This document shows positions 7,749-16,235 of a stretch of DNA of 42,292 nt, in pieces. The notes beneath the pieces were generated by a model, which made no database searches, was not told the origin of the DNA, and saw only the letters and a list, made by a program, of their open reading frames with translations. The translations under genes were made by a program, and so were the position numbers. The DNA is from CAYMTV01 sp964393525. Its GTDB lineage: Bacteria; Patescibacteriota; Microgenomatia; Daviesbacterales; UBA10151. Every line of letters starts with the position of its first letter. Position 1 is the stretch's first letter. The stretch lies in NCBI GenBank assembly GCA_964393525.1, contig CAYMTV010000008.1, positions 1 through 42,292 of the forward strand. Reading direction: 5' to 3'.

Positions 7749-8051
7749 ATGATAAAATCAGAAGATAGAAAACATTTAGATTTTGATATATGGAAAAAGA
7801 GAGCTTTAAAAAACCCTAAGTTTAAAGCAGAATATGACAAACTGCAACCAGAGTTTGAAGTGATTAGGGCTATTATTAGAGTGAGAATTAATCGTGGGAT
7901 TACTCAAAAGGAACTCGCTGATAAGTTAGGTACTAAACAATCAGTTATTTCAAGACTTGAATCAGGACGGGCTAACCCATCTTTGGGTTTTCTTAAAAAA
8001 TTAGCAGAGGCTTTAAATTCCCGCCTAGAAATTAAATTCACTTCCCCTTAA
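7749..8051 (+). CDS. higA: HigA-type XRE-family antitoxin
   Basis: The protein of about 100 residues ends in a Cro/C1-type helix-turn-helix: ITQKELADKLGTKQSVISRL then ESGRANPSLGFLKKLAEALN. The N-terminal part, LDFDIWKKRALKNPKFKAEY, is the usual toxin-binding extension of HigA proteins paired with Gp49-like toxins. I chose the ATG at 7749 because the longer frame would begin inside the promoter. The palindrome directly upstream is its probable binding site. The ridA-like gene begins 4 nt after its stop. Confidence 0.9.
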   Translation: MIKSEDRKHLDFDIWKKRALKNPKFKAEYDKLQPEFEVIRAIIRVRINRGITQKELADKLGTKQSVISRLESGRANPSLGFLKKLAEALNSRLEIKFTSP

Positions 8052-8055
8052 GTTT

Positions 8056-8442
8056 ATGAGTAGGAAAATTATTTCAAAAGATTCAGCCAAAAGATTAGGG
8101 GCTTACTCGCATGGCATAAGTGTGGGAATTGGAGATAGTAAAATCATTTTTACAACAGGCCAAATTGCGCTGGATANNNNNNNNNNAGATGATGTAGGCA
8201 AGCAAACTGAATTTGTTTTTGAATCCCTACAAAAGATACTACAAAAAGAAGATGCAAGTTTAGATGACGCTGTTAAGGTAACAATTTTTGTAACCAATAT
8301 GGTAGACTTTCCAAAAATATCAGAGGTAAGGAATAAATATTTTAAAACTTCAGAACCAGCCTCTACTTTGGTTGAGGTAAGTAAATTGGTTAAAGAGGGT
8401 TGTAAAGTAGAAATAGAAGTAATTGCAGTAAAGAGCAAATAA
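8056..8442 (+). CDS. RidA family protein, containing a gap
   Basis: The sequence fits the RidA/YjgF/UK114 enamine/imine deaminase family: GAYSHGISVG, IIFTTGQIALD, the helix QTEFVFESLQKILQKEDASL, DDAVKVTIFVTNM and VEIEVIAVKSK. Ten N lie after TTGQIALD, where family members have a short loop (about eight residues); the true missing length must be 1 modulo 3 to keep the frame. RidA proteins clear reactive 2-aminoacrylate. The active-site arginine of classical RidA (in the S-R-x-x-V-E type motif) appears as STLVEV here, so this may be a non-RidA subfamily. Confidence 0.85.
   Translation: MSRKIISKDSAKRLGAYSHGISVGIGDSKIIFTTGQIALDXXXXDDVGKQTEFVFESLQKILQKEDASLDDAVKVTIFVTNMVDFPKISEVRNKYFKTSEPASTLVEVSKLVKEGCKVEIEVIAVKSK
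8177..8186. other. Assembly gap (10 N) inside the RidA gene
   Basis: Ten N interrupt the family loop after GQIALD. The frame continues in phase with the N count, but family length suggests roughly 20-25 bases are really missing. Confidence 0.9.
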
Positions 8443-8443
8443 A

Positions 8444-9094
8444 GTGAAGGAACTAGAATTATTACTACCTGGTGCTATAAAAAGATCTTTAGATAAGTCA
8501 GATTTTCCCCGTGTTCTTGAATTTGAAAGAATGGCCACCTATGAGCTAAATGATACTCCACCTGATCATGCACCACCAATGTTTACTATGGAGGAGTTGG
8601 AAGAGATAGCTAAAAATGGTGTTATGGGAGGTATATTCGGTACCGATGATAAACTACTTGCCTATTACTTGTTCGGCATAAGACCAGATGAGTTATATAT
8701 TGAAGAGATAGTTGTTGATTCGGATATTAGAGATAGAGGAGTTGGAAGATATCTTTTAGAGTTGGCAGATGAAGAAGTACAGAAAAGGGGTTTGCCAAGA
8801 GCCACTTTATCGGTTGATCCCTTAAACGGTAGAGGTGTAAATGCTTATCTGAAACATGGATATGAGATTACTGATTATAAGACAGCATATTTTGGTCCTG
8901 AATATCCCAATACTGATAGATTTTGGATGGTAAAGCAATTTAGGGGAGAAAAAAGGAGTTTTGAGGAAGATTCAAAAGAAGTTAATTGTGGTGATGCAAA
9001 GGGTTTGCAAGCCACACTAAGGGATGGGTATATAGGGGTTGGTTTAATAAGAGGGGCAAATAATAGGTTGAATAGAATTATTTTTAGGAAATGA
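8444..9094 (+). CDS. GNAT family N-acetyltransferase
   Basis: The acetyl-CoA pyrophosphate loop RDRGVGRYLLELADEEVQKR, preceded by the strand LYIEEIVVDSDI and followed by ATLSVDPLNGRGVNAYLKHG, marks a GNAT acetyltransferase of about 216 residues. The start is GTG, one base after the preceding stop codon. After the GNAT core (about residues 1-165) there is an extra tail (about 166-216, ending GYIGVGLIRGANNRLNRI) not typical of minimal GNATs; it may complete the sheet or bind substrate. The substrate is unknown. Tight spacing with its neighbours indicates an operon from ridA to the hydrolase. Confidence 0.82.
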   Translation: MKELELLLPGAIKRSLDKSDFPRVLEFERMATYELNDTPPDHAPPMFTMEELEEIAKNGVMGGIFGTDDKLLAYYLFGIRPDELYIEEIVVDSDIRDRGVGRYLLELADEEVQKRGLPRATLSVDPLNGRGVNAYLKHGYEITDYKTAYFGPEYPNTDRFWMVKQFRGEKRSFEEDSKEVNCGDAKGLQATLRDGYIGVGLIRGANNRLNRIIFRK

Positions 9095-9660
9095 AAAATG
9101 CACTTATTCTTCATGGAGCAGGGAATGATCATACAGGCAATTGGTTCCCGTGGCTCAAAAAAGAATTAGGGCAGCAAGGTTACAAGGTCTGGGTGCCGGA
9201 TTTACCAAACTCAGAAGCTCCAGTATTAAAAGATTGGCTTGAAGCTATTTTCAAAAGTGATTGGGTGTTTGATGAAGATTCAATAATAGTTGGGCATTCC
9301 GCTGGTGCGACATTAATCCTTCGAATTTTAGAAAAACTGCCTAAAGCAGTAAAAATAAACAAAGCTATATTGGTTGCAGGATTTATATTTTTAGGTAAAC
9401 ATCCTGAATACTTTAAATATAAAGAAAGTATTTTAGAGAAACCCTTTGATTTTAAAAAGATTAAAGCTTCGGCAAAACACTTTTATTTTATTCACTCTGA
9501 TAATGATAAATATGACTGTGGAGTAGAAAATGGTGAAATCTTAAAAGAAAAACTTGGAGGCAAGCTCATTATTATGAAGGGTCAGAAGCATTTCAGCAGT
9601 GGTGATCCGGGTGGTGAAAAGTATTTTAGATTTGATGAACTGCTCAACTATATTGATTAA
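9091..9660 (+). CDS. RBBP9/YdeN-like serine hydrolase
   Basis: This 189-residue alpha/beta hydrolase has the small RBBP9/YdeN layout: ALILHGAGNDHTGNWFPWLK at the start, nucleophile Ser70 in IIVGHSAGA, acid Asp137 in IHSDND, and His167 in KGQKHF. All three catalytic residues are present, so esterase-type activity is likely, though natural substrates of this family are poorly known. Its ATG overlaps the TGA of the GNAT gene (ATGA), showing translational coupling. Confidence 0.87.
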   Translation: MKNALILHGAGNDHTGNWFPWLKKELGQQGYKVWVPDLPNSEAPVLKDWLEAIFKSDWVFDEDSIIVGHSAGATLILRILEKLPKAVKINKAILVAGFIFLGKHPEYFKYKESILEKPFDFKKIKASAKHFYFIHSDNDKYDCGVENGEILKEKLGGKLIIMKGQKHFSSGDPGGEKYFRFDELLNYID

Positions 9661-9683
9661 TACAGACCTCTTTTAGATATAAT
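9653..9683 (+). promoter_or_regulatory. Promoter of the patatin-like gene
   Basis: Consensus TATAAT (9678-9683) lies 8 nt before the ATG at 9692. TTGATT (9653-9658) sits 19 nt upstream, overlapping the end of the previous gene. Confidence 0.55.
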
Positions 9684-9691
9684 TTTCCTTT

Positions 9692-10690
9692 ATGCCGGAA
9701 AGAATTCCTACAGTTAAAGAAGTGATGGTAAAAAGGGCTAAATCAGGCAGAACTGCGGAGCAAGGCTGGAATGACGGCTGGCGCTTGGTTTACCTTCCTG
9801 AATCCGGTTCAACCAGAGGGGCCAGAGTTGCCGGTGCCATGACTGCGCTGCAAGCCTTAGGATTATTGCGTGTGGCGGATGCCCAGTATGCTTTATCATC
9901 AGCTTTTTGCGCTTCAGTTTACGGGGCTTCAGGAAAAGGACCTGAGGGAACCAGCATTTATTACCGCCATCTGAACGATGGAAGGTTTCTTAATTTAGCT
10001 CGGGCTTTAAGAGGGGATCCGGTTTTTGATACTAACTTTTTAGTATATGAGGTAATGGGTAAAAGAGTGCCCTTTGATCCCGTAAGAGTTATAAATTCTC
10101 CGACTCAACTTAATGTGTTTATGACTGATGCAACGAAGCCTGAGGTGCTTCGGGTTTCTGCATTTAGCGATAAGGCCGATATCCAAAGTGCTATGCATAG
10201 AACTACCGGTATGCCAATATTAAGTAAATCGCCAATTCCCCATAACGGCGGGTATGAAGCAGATGGAGGAGTGCTTTTAGGGGGAATACCCATTCAACCG
10301 GCTTTGGAGGATGGTTTTACTCATGCTCTAGTCATCCGCTCGGTTGATGAAGCAAGACTTTCCCCAGCTTATTTGGTTGTTGAAAAGTTAATTCATATGA
10401 TGATTAAGAGAGCTTTGAGAAATAGAGGATTTACTAACTTAGCAGATAATTTTGATCGGATGCCCAAGCAGCAGCGGGTAAATTTAAAGCTTGTTAGAGA
10501 ACTATCCGATCCTTTGTTAGTACCTCAAGTATATGAGCTAAAAATTCCCCGGCATGGAAGAAACGTGTCTTTTTTTGAGACAAGAGCACCGGTTTTACGA
10601 AGAATTGCCAGTGAAGGTTATGAAACAGTGATAGGTGAATTTGCAGAGTATAGCTTAAAGAAAGATGAAAGTATTACAATTATATATTGA
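9692..10690 (+). CDS. Patatin-like phospholipase family protein with altered motifs
   Basis: The order of elements matches a bacterial patatin-like family: an oxyanion segment (LPESGSTRGARVAGAMTALQ, from about residue 35), a nucleophile-elbow region ending in GTSIYYRHLNDGRF, and the catalytic Asp191 in YEADGGVLLGGIPIQPAL. The canonical GGGxRG appears as SGSTRG, and the canonical GxSxG appears as A67-L-S69-S-A71. Ser69 aligns with the nucleophile, but both flanking glycines are alanine. It may be a weak lipase, have another activity, or be a binding protein. No signal peptide is visible, so it acts in the cytoplasm or at the inner membrane face. Confidence 0.7.
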   Translation: MPERIPTVKEVMVKRAKSGRTAEQGWNDGWRLVYLPESGSTRGARVAGAMTALQALGLLRVADAQYALSSAFCASVYGASGKGPEGTSIYYRHLNDGRFLNLARALRGDPVFDTNFLVYEVMGKRVPFDPVRVINSPTQLNVFMTDATKPEVLRVSAFSDKADIQSAMHRTTGMPILSKSPIPHNGGYEADGGVLLGGIPIQPALEDGFTHALVIRSVDEARLSPAYLVVEKLIHMMIKRALRNRGFTNLADNFDRMPKQQRVNLKLVRELSDPLLVPQVYELKIPRHGRNVSFFETRAPVLRRIASEGYETVIGEFAEYSLKKDESITIIY

Positions 10691-10773
10691 AAAGTTCCAT
10701 TAAAATACAACACACTTTGTGCTTGAAAGATATGGTATTTTCAATTCGCTTTGCGATAGAGTAAGAGAAGTCT

Positions 10774-11709
10774 TTATTGGCTAAGCGGTGGAAGATTGAT
10801 AAATTGGACTTCCGGCTCAAGTTCTACCCCAAATTTTTCCTTAACTTTTATAAAATACTTTTTAGCAAGTTCATAAAAATCTTTGGCGTTACCTTCACCC
10901 AAATTTATAAATAAATTGCCATGAAAATCAGCAATTTTAATTTGTCCTAATTGATCTCCTTTAGCACCAACTTCATCTAGAAAAAACCAGGCTGGAACTT
11001 TACCAAAATAATCTCTTTCCTTGGGGATTTGTTTTTGAACGCCTTCCGGCAGCTTATTAATAAACAGATTTTTAAAAAAAGATCCAGGACACAAAATTCC
11101 CGGCGGATATTTTTTCAGCCTTTTTTCCAAAACTTCCTGAGCTTCTTTTTTAAGCAGTTCTTGGTCTTGATTTGGAAGTTTTAACTCAACCTCAAGAATA
11201 ATTAAACCATTTCTTTTAAAGCCGCTATCCCGGTATTCAAACTGACACTCATCTTTACTCAAGACCATAAGGCTTTGGTCTTTGGGATTTAAGGTAGTAA
11301 CACTTTGTAAGTAATCACTAATGGTTTGTCCGAAAGCTCCGGCATTTCCAAAAATGGCACCACCCACAGTTCCTGGAATACCATTAAGTTTATGTAACCC
11401 CCCCAAGTCTTTTTCTATAGAAAAATTGACTAAATCCTGCAAGCTCGTACCGCTTTTAACTTTTAAGGTATCTCCGTTTTGCTCGATTCCTGAGATTTGA
11501 TTTTTTATAATTAATCCATTAAACCCTTCATCCGATACTAAAATATTACTTCCCCCACCAATGACTAAAAACTCCAGTCCATAATCAAAAGAGTGGAGGA
11601 GAGCTTCTTTTAACTGATCAATATTACTGACCGTTACAAATCCCTTGGCCGGTCCGCCTATGGCCAAAGTTGTAACTTTGTTTAAGGCCACATTTTCTTC
11701 AATTTGCAT
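10774..11709 (-). CDS. murB: UDP-N-acetylenolpyruvoylglucosamine reductase
   Basis: MurB reduces UDP-GlcNAc-enolpyruvate to UDP-MurNAc with NADPH and FAD, the second committed step of peptidoglycan synthesis. FAD-binding motifs VIGGGSNILVSDEGF (about residue 49) and NGIPGTVGGAIFGNAGAFG (109-127) are present. So are the catalytic residues: Arg160 in EYRDSGFK, Ser210 in CPGSFFKN and a glutamate in LEPEVQF near residue 298. The length of 311 is normal. The gene stands alone, converges on the patatin-like gene, and is divergent from a nucleotidyltransferase gene. Confidence 0.95.
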   Translation of the reverse strand: MQIEENVALNKVTTLAIGGPAKGFVTVSNIDQLKEALLHSFDYGLEFLVIGGGSNILVSDEGFNGLIIKNQISGIEQNGDTLKVKSGTSLQDLVNFSIEKDLGGLHKLNGIPGTVGGAIFGNAGAFGQTISDYLQSVTTLNPKDQSLMVLSKDECQFEYRDSGFKRNGLIILEVELKLPNQDQELLKKEAQEVLEKRLKKYPPGILCPGSFFKNLFINKLPEGVQKQIPKERDYFGKVPAWFFLDEVGAKGDQLGQIKIADFHGNLFINLGEGNAKDFYELAKKYFIKVKEKFGVELEPEVQFINLPPLSQ

Positions 11710-11715
11710 ACAGGC

Positions 11716-11724
11716 ATTTTAGCA
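11716..11724 (-). promoter_or_regulatory. Extended -10 of murB
   Basis: On the minus strand the sequence TGCTAAAAT places an extended -10 box 6 nt before the murB ATG, implying a leaderless mRNA. No good -35 is visible, which is common when the extended TGn motif is present. Confidence 0.6.
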
Positions 11725-11743
11725 TAACTGCCTTGTTATTCTG

Positions 11744-11759
11744 GCCCCGCTAGCGGGGC
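11744..11759. repeat. GC-only palindrome between divergent genes
   Basis: GCCCCGCTAGCGGGGC is a perfect 16-bp palindrome in otherwise AT-rich DNA, lying between the murB promoter and the divergent nucleotidyltransferase gene. It could be a regulator site or the remnant of a dispersed palindromic repeat. Confidence 0.5.
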
Positions 11760-11799
11760 TGGCTTGTTTAGAATCTTTTGTGTTAAATTACCGATTTAT

Positions 11800-12699
11800 A
11801 TGAATATTGAAAAAGCTATTTTGCAAACTTTAATTTATGCCGATATTTTTGACTTTCCCTTAAAAGCCTGGGAGATCCATAAATGGCTGATTGGCAAAAA
11901 AGCTTCCCTAAGACAGATAGAAAAAGCGCTAAGAAGACAAAGTTTGGAATTTAAAGTAAAGATCCAGAAAGGATATTACTTTTTAAAAGGAAGGGAAAAT
12001 CTAGTGAGCAAGAGATTAAAAAGAAAAAGACAATCTCAAATATATTTCAATCAAGCAAAGTTGATTTCACAAACTTTTAAATTAATTCCCTGGGTTAAAT
12101 TAGTTGGGATTTCCGGAAGCCTGGCAATGGAAAACTCAACCAAAAAAGACGATATTGACCTTTTTATTATTACCCAAAAAAATAGGCTTTTTTTATCAAG
12201 GCTTTTGCTGTTAGGGTTAACAGAAATTACCGGAAAAAGGCGGAAAAAAAATGAAAAACCAAACAAAACTTCAGGAAAAATATGTATAAATACTTTACTC
12301 GAAGAAGAGAATTTAGGTCAAAAGAACAAAAATATCTATCTTGCACACGAGATATTACAAATGAAAGTTTTGTGGCAAAAAGATAGGATTTACCAAAAGT
12401 TCTTGGAAGAGAATAACTGGGTTTTTAAATATCTTCCTAACTGGATATCTGGTATGAATAATGAAGCAAGAAGCATAAAGAATGGAAAAAAACAAACAAA
12501 CCATAACCTTGTATTCATAATTTTAGATAAAATTTTGGATTTTCTAGAAAACTTAGCCAAAAACTTCCAGTTAAAATACATAGGCTCCCCCAAGGGTGAT
12601 GAAAAAATCTTGAATAATGCTTTATTTTTTCATCCAATCGATCATGGAAAAGAGATTTTAAAAGAGTATCAAAAGAGGCTAAAAAGATTCAAAATCTAA
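11800..12699 (+). CDS. Nucleotidyltransferase-domain protein
   Basis: The segment WVKLVGISGSLAMENSTKKD continuing DIDLFIIT contains the GS...DxD signature of pol-beta-type nucleotidyltransferases (about residues 100-128). The first 80 residues (MNIEKAILQTLIYADIFDFP, then a basic region) look like a winged-helix domain. The C-terminal 150 residues are basic with no recognised motif. I start at the ATG at 11800; a TTG further upstream lies beside the palindrome and has no ribosome site. The target is unknown. Its stop overlaps the stop of the converging histidine phosphatase gene. Confidence 0.65.
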   Translation: MNIEKAILQTLIYADIFDFPLKAWEIHKWLIGKKASLRQIEKALRRQSLEFKVKIQKGYYFLKGRENLVSKRLKRKRQSQIYFNQAKLISQTFKLIPWVKLVGISGSLAMENSTKKDDIDLFIITQKNRLFLSRLLLLGLTEITGKRRKKNEKPNKTSGKICINTLLEEENLGQKNKNIYLAHEILQMKVLWQKDRIYQKFLEENNWVFKYLPNWISGMNNEARSIKNGKKQTNHNLVFIILDKILDFLENLAKNFQLKYIGSPKGDEKILNNALFFHPIDHGKEILKEYQKRLKRFKI

Positions 12700-13352
12700 T
12701 CTGCTAAATGGGACTGGTCATTCCAGGTAACAAGCTCCCATTCTGACTTTTTCTTAAGTCCATATTCATTTTTACTTCTCTGAGCTTTTCTTAAGATTGT
12801 CAAACCACTGGTTGAAAGTTGCAAAAAATCATATCCATGAAGAAAGATTTCCGGGGTTAGGCTGTCACCGAGCATCATTACCAAAACTGTCATTCTAATA
12901 AGGTTAATATGGGATACGACTAAAATATGTTTTTTATCTAAGGCACTTAAATATTCCAAAAATTTTTCTGCCCGTTTTTTTATATCATAAAAATTTTCCT
13001 CATCTGAGAAATGCCAGTCTTGTCTTATAAAATTTTCATTCATTAGTTCTCTTATTTTTATAATCTTCGGATCTTCCCAGGAGCCTCCTTCAATCTCACT
13101 TGGGCGTTTAACCTCTACCGCTAAATCGGAATAGACAACTTCTTGGTTTATTTTGGAGTTAATTATTTCGGTTGTTTGCCTGGTTCTTTTAAAAGTACTT
13201 GAGACTATTAAGTCTATGGGCAAATTCTGAATTCTTTGAGCAAGGTCCTCTGCTTGTTTCCTGCCCAGCTCGGTTAGCTCAAATTCAGGAGTAGAATAGA
13301 GTTTTTTAAGGTTATGCTCGCCCTGGCCATGACGCACAAAATATATAGTCAT
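12696..13352 (-). CDS. Histidine phosphatase family protein
   Basis: The N-terminal RHG motif (MTIYFVRHGQGEHN) supplies the phosphorylated histidine (His8). Further support comes from LTELGRKQAEDLAQRI, the arginine in VSSTFKRTRQTTEII and the second histidine in ILVVSHINLIRM. This is the phosphoglycerate mutase/phosphatase superfamily. At 218 residues it is too divergent to call a glycolytic mutase; a general phosphatase such as a CobC- or PhoE-like enzyme is equally possible. Monocistronic. Confidence 0.85.
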   Translation of the reverse strand: MTIYFVRHGQGEHNLKKLYSTPEFELTELGRKQAEDLAQRIQNLPIDLIVSSTFKRTRQTTEIINSKINQEVVYSDLAVEVKRPSEIEGGSWEDPKIIKIRELMNENFIRQDWHFSDEENFYDIKKRAEKFLEYLSALDKKHILVVSHINLIRMTVLVMMLGDSLTPEIFLHGYDFLQLSTSGLTILRKAQRSKNEYGLKKKSEWELVTWNDQSHLAD

Positions 13353-13359
13353 CAGATTG

Positions 13360-13365
13360 ATTTTA
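13360..13365 (-). promoter_or_regulatory. -10 box of the histidine phosphatase gene
   Basis: TAAAAT on the minus strand lies 7 nt before the ATG, consistent with a leaderless mRNA. Confidence 0.45.
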
Positions 13366-13390
13366 ACAGCCTAGTGTCAAGTTTACTATG

Positions 13391-13442
13391 TTCACATTTT
13401 TAGAATTAATGTACAATGTTAGTATGGCAGATTAAGTCTGCC
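13391..13442 (+). promoter_or_regulatory. Clp gene promoter and leader hairpin
   Basis: TTCACA (13391) and TACAAT (13412-13417) are 15 nt apart. The short leader holds a hairpin, GGCAGA-TTAAG-TCTGCC (13426-13442), ending 8 nt before the ATG where a ribosome site would normally be. No Shine-Dalgarno or CIRCE sequence was found. Confidence 0.45.
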
Positions 13443-13450
13443 AGCTGTAC

Positions 13451-16168
13451 ATGTCCCTATTTGATAATATATTTGCAGCAAAGCAAACTACTATAACTAC
13501 GGATCAGGATGTGACCAACAACCCTCCGGTTGATCCGACTTTAAAAAGCGGGCCGATTAACCCGGTTTTAAAACAAGATATCTCGGTTTTATCGCACCTT
13601 GACCCAAGAAGCACCCAGGTGATTACTGCAGCCTACCAGGAGGCTAAAAGGGTTAAAGCCTCATTGATTGAACCGGAGCATATCCTGCTTGCACTTTTGC
13701 AGGATCGGGATATCTTTAAAACTTTACAAGAGTCTACGGCAGATCCTGCAAAAATCACCCGGGATTTGCAAGCCAAGCTTATTCCGGGAAGTTTTGAAGG
13801 CGATCCGACTTTATCAGAAAGCTCAAAGCAGATTTTGGAGGCGGCTTACAACCAGGTTAAAACAAGAAAGGTTGAGTTTGTAACACCAGAGGATATTCTT
13901 CTGGCGATGCTTGATACAACATCTCCTGTCGCTGAAAACTTAAAGACTCAAGGAGTTGAGAAAGCCAAAATTGAAGAAAAATTCTCCAAAGACCCCCAGT
14001 TTAAATCCGGCAAAAGATCAGCCTTAAAAGAATTTGGAATTGATTTAACAGAAGCTGCCGCCCAAGGCAAACTTGATCCAGTAGCAGGACGGGAAGAAGA
14101 GACAAGGCGGGTAATTCATATCTTAATCAGAAGAACTAAAAACAATCCAATTGTTATCGGTGAGGCAGGAACCGGTAAAACTGCTATTGTTGAAGGATTA
14201 GCACAGGCTATAGCCCAAAATAAGGTTCCGCCGGAACTCCAGGGCAAAAAAATCATCCAACTTGAGGTTTCGGCTTTGGTTGCTGGAGCTTCCCACAGAG
14301 GTGAGTTTGAAGAGAGACTTCAGAGTGTGGTAAAAGAAACTATGGCCTCTGGCGGCCAGGTAATTTTGTTTATTGATGAAATCCATACCCTCATTGGGGC
14401 AGGTGAGACTGGGGGGGCGCTTGATGCCTCAAACATCTTAAAGCCTTACCTGTCACGCGGTCAGATGCAGGTAATTGGAGCTACGACTACTGCAGAATAT
14501 AGGCGCTATTTTGAAAAAGACCGGGCTTTTGAACGACGCTTTCAGGCTGTAATGTGTGATGAGCCAAATGAGGAGAAAGCTTTGGAGATGATTAAAGTTT
14601 TACAACCCAAGTACGAGGCTTTCCATAAAGTGACATTTTCCCCGGAAAGCTTGCAAGCAGCTGTTAAGCTTTCAAAGCGCTATATTGGTGAGCGGTTTTT
14701 GCCGGATAAGGCAATTGACCTGATGGATGAGGCAGCCTCAGAGCTCAGACTTCAACAGTCCGGAGGCAAAAGATCAGACACGGTTGTCAAAGAAGAAGAT
14801 ATTCAAACAATCGTTTCAGGCTGGACCGGAATCCCTATTACCAAGCTTACCGAAAAAGAGTCGGATAAACTTCTGCATCTTGAAGAATTAATCCACAAAA
14901 AATATATCAATCAAGAACGTGCAGTTAAAGCAGTGGCGGAAGCTGTAAGAAGAGGAAGGATTGGTCTTGCCAATATGAATAGGCCAATTGCCTCATTCAT
15001 CTTTTTGGGGCCAACTGGTACCGGAAAAACCGAGATCGCCAAAATTTTAGCCGAGATTATGTTCGGCAGCCAAAACAATATGATTAGACTAGATATGTCA
15101 GAGTATATGGAAAAGCATGAGGTGGCAAAGTTAATTGGCGCACCTCCAGGATATGTGGGATATGAGGAAGGTGGGCAGTTAACAGAAGCTGTTAGAAAAA
15201 AACCTTATTCAATAGTTTTATTGGATGAGATTGAAAAAGCCCATCCGGATGTGTTTAACATCATGCTCCAGCTTTTAGAAGATGGCAGAATGACAGACAA
15301 TAAGGGCAATACAATTTCATTTAAAAATACGGTAGTTATTGCAACTTCGAATGTTGGTAGTGTCATTATAAGGGAGCATTTAATGAAGGCTTCCGAGGAA
15401 AAATCCAAACAGGAAGCTCAAAAAACTTTAGAGCAAAAAGCTTGGGAAACTACGACATTTTATCAGGGAATTGCTGCCCAAACTCCTCCAAAGCTGGAGG
15501 AGAAAAAACCGGAAGATAAAGACGCACCAGCCCAGTTTGTTTCCGGTCCATCCGGCAAATCAATGGATGATATAAGTTTCAGAAAGCTCTCCAAGCTGGT
15601 AATTGACGAGCTAAATAAATTCTTTAAACCCGAGTTTTTGAATAGATTTGACGAGATAGTTTTATTTGAGCCACTGACCCAGGATAACATGATTGAAATT
15701 GCCAAGCTTGGGGTGGAATCAGTCAGGAAGATGTTATCAGAGCAGGGTGTTGGAATTCAAGTCTCCCAGACTGCTTTGGCTCAACTTGCCAAGGACGGGT
15801 ATGATCCGGTTTATGGAGCCAGACCCTTAAGAAGGTTGATCCAACGCTCGGTTGAAAACCCATTGGCAATTTATTTAATTAACCGAAGTGTAGAAAAAGG
15901 GGATACAGTTATAGTTGACTATGACCCGAAACAGGATAAATTTGTGTTTAACCGGTCAAGGCAACAGACTTCTCAGGTTCCAACCAATGGAACCTTGCAG
16001 GCAAGCAATGCTCAAGACAGTAATGGTCCCCAGGTGCAAAACCCAGCTCAGTCTGGTCAACCTACTGATGCAGCTTCTGCAAATGGCATAAATCCCCTGC
16101 CTTCTGCAGATGCTCAACTAAATTCACAACAGAATCCAGTTGCTGATCAACCAGCAGTTCAAACTTAA
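13451..16168 (+). CDS. Clp/Hsp100 AAA+ ATPase (ClpC/ClpA-like, no M domain)
   Basis: This 905-residue double-AAA+ unfoldase has a disordered N-terminal extension (1-50), then two Clp N repeats (about 55-180, each with EPEHILLALL- or TPEDILLAML-type motifs). The first AAA domain has Walker A GEAGTGKT at 237 and Walker B VILFIDEIHTL; the second has Walker A GPTGTGKT at 520 and IVLLDEIEKAHP. The joint LRLQQSGGKRSDTVVKEEDI shows no coiled-coil M domain, so this is not a ClpB disaggregase. At the usual ClpP-docking loop there is instead an insert of about 70 residues (643-712). The last 70 residues are a Q/N/P/S-rich tail. ClpP is not in the window. Confidence 0.9.
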   Translation: MSLFDNIFAAKQTTITTDQDVTNNPPVDPTLKSGPINPVLKQDISVLSHLDPRSTQVITAAYQEAKRVKASLIEPEHILLALLQDRDIFKTLQESTADPAKITRDLQAKLIPGSFEGDPTLSESSKQILEAAYNQVKTRKVEFVTPEDILLAMLDTTSPVAENLKTQGVEKAKIEEKFSKDPQFKSGKRSALKEFGIDLTEAAAQGKLDPVAGREEETRRVIHILIRRTKNNPIVIGEAGTGKTAIVEGLAQAIAQNKVPPELQGKKIIQLEVSALVAGASHRGEFEERLQSVVKETMASGGQVILFIDEIHTLIGAGETGGALDASNILKPYLSRGQMQVIGATTTAEYRRYFEKDRAFERRFQAVMCDEPNEEKALEMIKVLQPKYEAFHKVTFSPESLQAAVKLSKRYIGERFLPDKAIDLMDEAASELRLQQSGGKRSDTVVKEEDIQTIVSGWTGIPITKLTEKESDKLLHLEELIHKKYINQERAVKAVAEAVRRGRIGLANMNRPIASFIFLGPTGTGKTEIAKILAEIMFGSQNNMIRLDMSEYMEKHEVAKLIGAPPGYVGYEEGGQLTEAVRKKPYSIVLLDEIEKAHPDVFNIMLQLLEDGRMTDNKGNTISFKNTVVIATSNVGSVIIREHLMKASEEKSKQEAQKTLEQKAWETTTFYQGIAAQTPPKLEEKKPEDKDAPAQFVSGPSGKSMDDISFRKLSKLVIDELNKFFKPEFLNRFDEIVLFEPLTQDNMIEIAKLGVESVRKMLSEQGVGIQVSQTALAQLAKDGYDPVYGARPLRRLIQRSVENPLAIYLINRSVEKGDTVIVDYDPKQDKFVFNRSRQQTSQVPTNGTLQASNAQDSNGPQVQNPAQSGQPTDAASANGINPLPSADAQLNSQQNPVADQPAVQT

Positions 16169-16181
16169 ACTTATTTATTAC

Positions 16182-16223
16182 TCTAAAGCTTATTCCGACG
16201 ATTTCGTAGTTAAAAGCTTTAGA
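16182..16223. terminator. Long-stem hairpin after the Clp gene
   Basis: TCTAAAGCTT (16182-16191) and AAGCTTTAGA (16214-16223) form a perfect 10-bp stem with a 22-nt loop. It lies between the Clp stop and the next gene's start. There is no T-run, so it may be an RNA-stability or regulatory element rather than a terminator. Confidence 0.4.
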
Positions 16224-16235
16224 ACAGATTAAGTT

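Noticed and set aside
13391..13442. A CIRCE operator upstream of the Clp gene
   Set aside because: No TTAGCACTC-like arms are present; only a short GGCAGA/TCTGCC hairpin was found.
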